The notes beneath the pieces were generated by a model. It saw only the letters and a program-made list of their open reading frames with translations, was not told the origin of the DNA and did no database searches. 64,000 nt of DNA from Certhia americana (taxonomy: Eukaryota; Chordata; Aves; Passeriformes; Certhiidae). Below are positions 57,456 through 64,000 of the stretch, piece by piece (within the stretch, counting starts at the first letter, position 1; every line of letters starts with the position of its first letter). The stretch covers positions 22,346,420-22,410,419 of the forward strand of contig CM031879.1 of assembly GCA_018697195.1 (NCBI GenBank), in the 5' to 3' direction. The translations under genes were made by a program, and so were the position numbers.

Positions 57456-60400
57456 GAAAAGTAGAGACAGGCAAGGTAATAAAAAATCACGTAGGAAAAG
57501 GAGACTGAATGAAAGTTATAATTTCCATATGAAAATTAAATAGACTGGAAGAACCCTATCAGGTACAAACAGTGCAGGAAAAAGTAATATCCAAGTAGCT
57601 AGCCGAGGCAATAAAGTGAATACTCTGGGTATGTTTTGTTTTTGGAACTTTCTTAAAAGACAATTTAAAAAGAAGAGGGTTTGGCATTAAGTGATCTTGA
57701 GGGAGCAGTCATTTACATCTGCAAAGCTTTCAAAAAAGTTTGTATCATTAAAATGAGTAATTCATCTCCAGAAGGCACAGCCAGTGTTAAAAGATTAGGA
57801 GGCTCCAGAAAGTTCTTCATTTGGACAATAAGCTAATGTTTCAGTTACTGAATATGAAAATGATCATGGCTGGAGGTAGCAATAATCACACTTCTGTCTA
57901 CAAACCAGCTGCTGGTGGGTACAGCCCTTCCCACGTGTCTGTGCATGTGCAAGTGTATGTATAATGTGTATGTATGTACCCAGCTCAGGGGTTATACTGC
58001 TGGCCTCTTCATTGCTGCCAGTTCTGGCTCTGGGCTGGATAAGGAAAATTTCATACCTAATTGTATTTAAAGGTGAGCTCCAAGAATTTTTATTGGGATT
58101 TTACTGTGAAATTAAATCCACATGTAGTTCATAGCCTCAGCAGTATCGTACTTTAAGACTTAAAGAATTTAAAAGCAGTATAATAATTTTTAACCTTTTA
58201 GAGCTGACTTGTTTTTTTTCCTAAGACTCAAGGAGCCTGAGTAGTCTAAAAGATAACCTATTTAATAAAGCTGAAAATATTTCAATGTTCTGGAAAAAAG
58301 AAAAAAGGCTCATTCTTAGAACTTGTTCTAGGTAGTTGAATGAAAGGTAATGAAATGAGATCTCTTCTTCAATCTGTTATTTGTTTAATATTCCAGAAAA
58401 TCAACTCACCTGAATTCCCCAGTCCCAGATAAGGTGTTTGGAGTCACTGTATTAAAAATTTATTAACTTTTATTCCCCAACCTGGTCCTCCTCTGCTAAG
58501 GCACATCTTCCTGTTCCACTTTCCTCTGGGTGAGAGGCCTGGTTCTGAAGTTCCTGGTTCTGGTGAGAGGTGAGTGGTTCCTGAAGGCTGGTCATACCAA
58601 TAAGACCAGGAAGATGGGGGCATTGAGTCCTTTGGCCTTTTCAGTGTCCTCTGTCACCCTGTCCAGCAGCAAGCCCACCCAGGTGTGCACAGCAGGCTGA
58701 TGTTCCCATTTCGGGCACGTGCCACATCAATAAACTGTGATGAAATGCCTGCATCAAAACCACTTCACCAGAGGAAACCCAGAATATTTCACAGCATAAC
58801 AAATGGCTAATTGCTGAGCTGGCAGCTTACTTGATGACAGTTTTTTCTGTATTTGTGTTTTGTTTGGTTTTTTTTCAAGAGCTCAAGGTAGACTTCTTAC
58901 AGTTGTAGGCATTTCTGCTGCCTCTTCCATAGAGAAATGCACTCCCAGGAACTTTTTCTCTTCGTAGCAAAAGACACTCAGATGTGTTAAGTATTCCTAG
59001 GAAAGACCCCTTCATCTTCAGCATGTTGGATCTTCAGCAAATCCAACGAAGAATGTAAGAGGGGAAAAAAAGAGGGAACAAAAAAAGAAGAAACAGAAAT
59101 AGGCATGGTGAATAATACTGTAGTTTTGTTCTATAGAATAAATTTACTCATGTATTTAGTCATGAAGAGGAAACAGCTGTCTCTAGGTAGACATTTTAGT
59201 GTCAGAATAATGTTAGTTGAGGCTAAAGGTTGTAGGATTATTTTTTTTAAATATACAGTCCAATTTTCTTGAGGGAGTTCCCTTTAATTTGCTGCATGAA
59301 CTCAGGATCTAGCAGCGCCCTGAAAGACTGTTAGCCTGCCAAGATTTTTGGGATTGCTTCCTCCCCACTATTTTCTACAAACTTTACCCTAAAAAATGTG
59401 TTTTGTTATAGGTAGAATCTCATAAAAAACCGTTTAATTTTCTTTTACCACATGGAGAATGAGGAATGACTTAGGAATGGTGGTGTATATTAGGGCATGT
59501 GGGCATTGAAGCTTGAGAGAGATTGCTGCTTTTTCTTTTCCTGGAAAAAAATCCAATTTGTGCATCTCATCCTTGTCTCCCATCCCTGTGTGCACGTCTT
59601 TGCAGATGTGAATAAGAAATAAAATGCTGCATTTCTGGTACTGCACTGCACAGCTGCTGAAGGGCATCCAGCTTGCATGCCCATGGCTGTTGGCCACTGC
59701 CTGCAGGCTTCATGTCCAGCTTCTTGTGGGGCTCAGTTTATGGTGGCAAGGGGGAAAGGCATGTTTGGGGATAAGTGAAGATCTGGATCTGGGGAGGGTG
59801 TCTTTGCTAAGAAAAACCAGCTCTTACTCCAGTGTGGCAGCACGAAGTGTACTGACACTCTCTCTTCCCCATGGTGTTTGGCCCACGCTCTCTGGAAGGG
59901 CTTCATGCAGGTGGTGGCTGCCTCCAAGGGCAGGTTTTGTGGTCACATGTCACAGCCTGCAGGTTTTACCTGCCACTTCAAATTATAGAAATGAACTTAT
60001 TATCAGAAAGACAGAGGCAGCTCATGGGCTGTAACCACAAATGTGATTTTGGGCAGTTTCTTTTGTATAACAGTTTGTTTGCCTGGGGAAATAGATGCAA
60101 CTTCATAATCTTAAAATCTCCTGTGAGAAAGAAGAAAATGCATATGAATCCATACACTGACAGCTCCCTCTGTGGTGTGAGCTGGGCAGGAGTCCTGCTG
60201 GAAGCTGGGGGGAGCCAGGGTTACCTTTTACAATCTGCTCTAACTAGAGCCATTGAGGTTTTCAGGGCCACCACAGGGTGAAGGCCACACAGGGTGTGAA
60301 GGGGTGTGTGTGGCATGTGCAAGAGGTGCAGCTTCCTTTGGATATTTAACTTCTGCAGGTTTCTTCAATGTGGCAAAACTCCTGATAATTTTCCTCCTTT

Positions 60401-62704
60401 CTGTTAGGGTTAGGACTTCCATGCTCTGAAAAAACAGTCATGTTCAGCATACACACCAAATGATGAAAGAGAGAAAGCAGCAGCTAGAGAAAGCAGCAGC
60501 CCTCCCCTAGATGTAGCATTCACCTCTCTGAGTGTAGTTCCTGTCAGGGAGCAGCTGTAAATCTGTCCAGTGGGAGGGAGGGACAGAAGGGGGCCAGCTT
60601 GACTTGACACACTCCTGGGGGGGTGCTCTCCTTTTTTTGTCCTATCCAGGTTATAGGGTAAAGAGATAATGTGCTTACAAATTTTATTAAGTTGTCTTTA
60701 AAGAAAAAAAAACCAGGAACTGCTAACATTTAGAGCTAAAAAGCTTCCTCCACCCCTAAATCTGAAAATGAGTTATTATCTGAACCAGATTTCCACAAGA
60801 CTCATCTCTGCTCTAAGCCAGAGGCTTTCCATCATTATAATCATGGGCTGTGCTTGCTTTTTGATCTAAGTCATACTGAACTTCACAGGAAACATGTCAG
60901 AGGCAGCAAAGCCTAAGGCAATAAACTCTGCCCAATGAAAAAGAAAATTCTTTTGTCTGATTTGCCTAGTCTTCCAGATGCCTAGAATTATAATTAAAGA
61001 GATATTTTCTAGATGAAAAATCTACTTTTTTATCTAAGTATATATTTATATAAATATATAAGTTTATATATATTATTTATATACTTTATATAAGTTTGTA
61101 TTTTTTATAAGCCCATTACTGCCTATTGGGGAGATAGATACTAGAAATAGTAGAAATAAAATTGCATAAAGGTACTTTTGAATTCCTAAATATTCTCCAT
61201 AGTTCAAGGAAAGGATGTGATTTTTCCAGGAGGTTAAGCATTCCTTTTTATCAGGGTATTACAGATAGTAACTCCCACACACATCATATATTTGAACAGA
61301 AGGCAAACTACTATCTCAGCTGCTGACAAACACAGAGATTTGTATATGGCTAGATATACACTGATGTGCAAATACATTTATATTTAGGACTGAATCACAG
61401 CAATTTGTTCTTCTGAAATGCAGGGTATAGGTGGCTGGGAATAAGTGATACAAAGCAGCACAGGACAAGAGCTGACTATGCCTGATCCTTCTGATTTTCA
61501 GCAGCCTTAAATAATTCTGACAGTGCTGTTTGAGGCAAACAAATCAATATGGTTATCCCTAGTTTTTCACCTGGAGATACATAGCAGCACCTGCTGTGAG
61601 CCATGATAAACGTGTATGGAAACCCCCAACAGCCTCACCAGTCTAACATTTGTCTGTGGGGCTCTCTGGTCTTTTAGACCTTGGGGCTTCCTCAGGTCTC
61701 ACTCTTACAGCTGATGGATTTATCCTGGTGTGGGGGTGCCTTTTTTCTGATCTCATAGCACAGCAGTGTTTACATGGTACTTTTGTTTACTTGAACACAT
61801 TTGTCTTCTACTAGACCAATGTGTCTGTGATCAAATGAACAAAAAATATCGTAATGCATCTTCTATTGTTTAGAAACACTTTCCTTTTATATCATTTCTT
61901 GTACTGGGAGCTTTGCTCACTCATTCCCTCATTGATAAACAGACTTATTTGCAGGTGATCACAGTCCCTTAAACTACTCAGCATTTTAAGAGCAACAGTG
62001 AAGCTGAAAGGGTAAAGTGGCATTTTTGATCCACTGCATTATGGTTATGCTTCCTTATCTAGAAGGTGTACTAGAAAAAAAATCCTTGAGGCATCTGTAA
62101 AGATGCATTTTTAATTCCTGACAGAGAGGACTACTTGCTTCATCTTCCAGATCGAAACCTTCATTTTAGAGCTGGCCTCAGAAGTTTCCATTGACAGTGG
62201 CTAATTCATAAATGAATACTTAGTCTGAACAGTCACAGCACAAGGGTAAGATTTCCTGAGGTGGGCACCAATAGTGAAACAGCAACCTCTCTATTAATTG
62301 TGCATGAACTAACACCCATTTTGCTAATGAGCCTTCAGAATGTACATGAAACACTAGGGCTGTGAAGAAAATCTGTCAAGTATGCAGGCTTCTTGAAAGT
62401 TCAAATGAGGATACACTGACCTCTGTGCAGAGAAGGGAATCAGAAACCCAGTGTGCCATCCAAACTGCCTGGAGAGCCTAAAGCTGCTTTAAGTAGGAGC
62501 TTTAACTGTCTAGAAGCCTCATCTAGACTGCAGAAATAAGGGCCTCACCCTAACTGAACTCCATAATAAAAGGCAGTGACAATGTTGCTTAATTGTATCA
62601 TTGTTAGTGTTTCATTACCTGAATGTGCAGCTATGTCCTAGCTATGGTGAAACAGATAAAAAACAAAAACCTAGAATCTGCATTCTGAAAAAGTCAAAAG
62701 ACAG
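57456..62704. other. WNT2-ST7 intergenic region
   Basis: About 5.2 kb between two convergent genes. Mostly AT-rich, with a TATA-repeat low-complexity stretch at about 61020-61100. The open frames at 59434-60610 have no recognised domain. No gene or mobile element can be supported. Confidence 0.7.
61027..61100. repeat. AT-rich TATA low-complexity repeat
   Basis: Interspersed TATATTTATATAAATATATA and TTATATATATTATTTATATA segments, almost without G or C. Confidence 0.8.
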
Positions 62705-62934
62705 CAATGCTACAATACACAAAAGTTTATTTTTTTTTCTTTTCTGAAGGCAAAATATAATAGAACCTAACATCAATGTATTTTGTACAACAAAACAGGT
62801 TTTATATGAGAACAGACAATCCATGAATAGTTTTTAAGTCTTATAACTGCTTCCCTTTTTTCTCATGCATTCTTGTGGTCAACAAAAAGTTGGCACATAA
62901 GATGTCATGGCAGTCAGTCATCAGGCATGCTCCC
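62705..62934 (-). other. ST7: ST7 3'UTR (- strand)
   Basis: Runs from the ST7 stop codon to just past the reverse-strand AATAAA at 62726-62731. At about 230 bases it is compact. The cleavage point is inferred. Confidence 0.65.
62726..62731 (-). terminator. ST7: ST7 polyadenylation signal (AATAAA on - strand)
   Basis: TTTATT on the + strand, about 205 bases beyond the ST7 stop in the direction of transcription. Confidence 0.6.
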
Positions 62935-63030
62935 TCAGATCCTTGTCAGCTGGTGCCACAGGCTGGAGGGCAGGATACTTTCTACTTTCTCCATCACAAA
63001 ATTTAAAGGGGCAAACAGGGTGCTGAGAAA
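62935..63030 (-). CDS. ST7: ST7 last coding exon (partial gene, 31 C-terminal residues)
   Basis: On the - strand it reads FLSTLFAPLNFVMEKVESIL then PSSLWHQLTRI and TGA (62937-62935), essentially identical to the end of vertebrate ST7. A splice acceptor (TTCTTTGCAG) lies immediately upstream at 63031-63040 in gene orientation. ST7 is a conserved multi-pass membrane protein first described as a tumour-suppressor candidate; its molecular activity is not well defined. The rest of the gene must continue beyond 64000. I looked for the preceding exon between 63041 and 64000 and did not find it. The gene is convergent with WNT2, as in mammals. Confidence 0.95.
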   Translation of the reverse strand, partial: FLSTLFAPLNFVMEKVESILPSSLWHQLTRI

Positions 63031-64000
63031 CTGCAAAGAAATCAGATACAAATTCAGATCAAAATCCAGGAGACAATACATCTCAAGAGAAAGCTGTCCA
63101 ATAAGATAAGATATTCTTGCTGTATTCCTCTATAAAATTCTCCAGCATGATAAAAATGACATAATTCACACATAAAGACTTTCAAATTCTTGAACCTTGC
63201 ATATACAGAGATTTCTGGATTTTGCAGTAAAGAAAGCAAGGGCCTCATTTTTACAAAGATCAAAGTGATGAACTACAAAAGTTTTCATACATCTCATATC
63301 CTAGACTGAAGCTCATACTGAAGCCACTAAAAGCTCAACCCAAAGCCTACTGAAGAGAAAGAGAGGCTTTTTTTATAACAGAGGTCTGCCAGACCTCCTC
63401 ACAGAGACAAAAAGCATGTTTTGAGATTCAGTTTCAACATGGTTCAGGGTTATCTACAGATCTGCTCCATACACTGAGGCATCACTAACTGTAATTTATC
63501 CTAACATACTCTGCATCACTGACTAAAATTGATATTAACATCCTCTATTACAGAACACAACATTCAAAGAGACTTCAATATATTAGTGTTCAGATAGACA
63601 TATGAGAAAAATTAAGACGGAGAACATTTTATCACAGGAAAAGAACACTGGCAGCTACATGTTGCAGAACTCAGGCACTCAAAGCTCTCCTGAAATACAT
63701 ATTAATTTTAATTAACTATTAATACATTTGAGAAATACGTATTAACTGTTATTTACGTTGCCTGCAATTCAACTCTACACATTACATACACCTATGCTGG
63801 GGCCCTACATGTATATGAGAGAGTACAGCATTTATGATGCTTATGCTTTTTAAAGGCAGTAGTAAGCACTCTATAATTCTATTTTTTTTCCTCTCGGATG
63901 CGTTTGCATACAATGCAGACACTGCATCATGGACAACTTGTGCATCATGGGAAAACCAGGTAACACCACCACTGGTAATGTCATTTTGTTGTAAGCAAAG
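63031..64000 (-). other. ST7: ST7 last intron (partial)
   Basis: AT-rich sequence upstream of the ST7 terminal exon, with the polypyrimidine tract and AG at its 3' end. No further exon, repeat family or RNA gene is recognised before the window ends. Confidence 0.75.

Noticed and set aside
59434..60610. Several open frames of 60-136 codons between WNT2 and ST7
   Set aside because: No domain, start context or splice pattern supports a gene. Frames overlap on both strands.
1..64000. CRISPR arrays, bacterial operons, tRNA or rRNA genes
   Set aside because: No regularly spaced direct repeats, ribosome-binding sites or tRNA box A/B pairs were seen. The window is animal nuclear DNA.

Overview
This is eukaryotic nuclear DNA from a vertebrate, almost certainly a bird and probably a passerine. 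It has small exons with GT-AG introns, CpG-island promoters, no bacterial-style operons, several CR1 LINE fragments (the main avian retroposon) and degraded LTR fragments resembling songbird endogenous-retrovirus LTRs. The species cannot be fixed from the sequence alone.

Three genes can be read, in the conserved (CFTR)-ASZ1-WNT2-ST7 order. (1) ASZ1 (GASZ) runs on the + strand from the ATG at 276 to the stop at 33846. I could assemble 13 coding exons with consistent phases into a complete 471-aa protein: acidic N-terminus, ankyrin repeats, SAM domain, coiled-coil/basic region and a C-terminal membrane anchor. (2) WNT2 runs on the + strand from the ATG at 40829 to the stop at 56146. Its 5 coding exons give a complete 358-aa secreted Wnt with 24 cysteines after the signal peptide. 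Its first coding exon is only 80 bases and is easily missed. (3) ST7 is on the - strand. Only its last coding exon (62935-63030) and 3'UTR lie in the window; the rest would lie beyond position 64000. CFTR would be expected, divergent from ASZ1, to the left of position 1 (inference from synteny).

Layout: 1-440 GC-rich ASZ1 promoter with a 68-bp tandem duplication; 276-33.9 kb ASZ1, whose introns hold CR1 and LTR fragments; 33.9-39.8 kb AT-rich intergenic DNA with an LTR-like fragment near 38.1-38.8 kb; about 39.86-42.53 kb a CpG island covering WNT2 exons 1-2; 42.5-57.4 kb the rest of WNT2; 57.4-62.7 kb intergenic DNA; 62.7-63.03 kb the ST7 3' end, convergent with WNT2.

The three genes do not form a functional unit. 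ASZ1 acts in germline piRNA/transposon silencing on mitochondria-associated nuage. WNT2 is a secreted morphogen. ST7 is a multi-pass membrane protein described as a tumour-suppressor candidate. I found no CRISPR array, bacterial defence system or clearly undescribed gene system. The items worth a second look are the tandem repeat at the ASZ1 promoter, a tandem (NAGNAG) splice acceptor, a nested CR1 insertion, an inverted pair of CR1 copies in ASZ1 introns, a long antisense ORF in the WNT2 CpG island, and a few palindromes and microsatellites.
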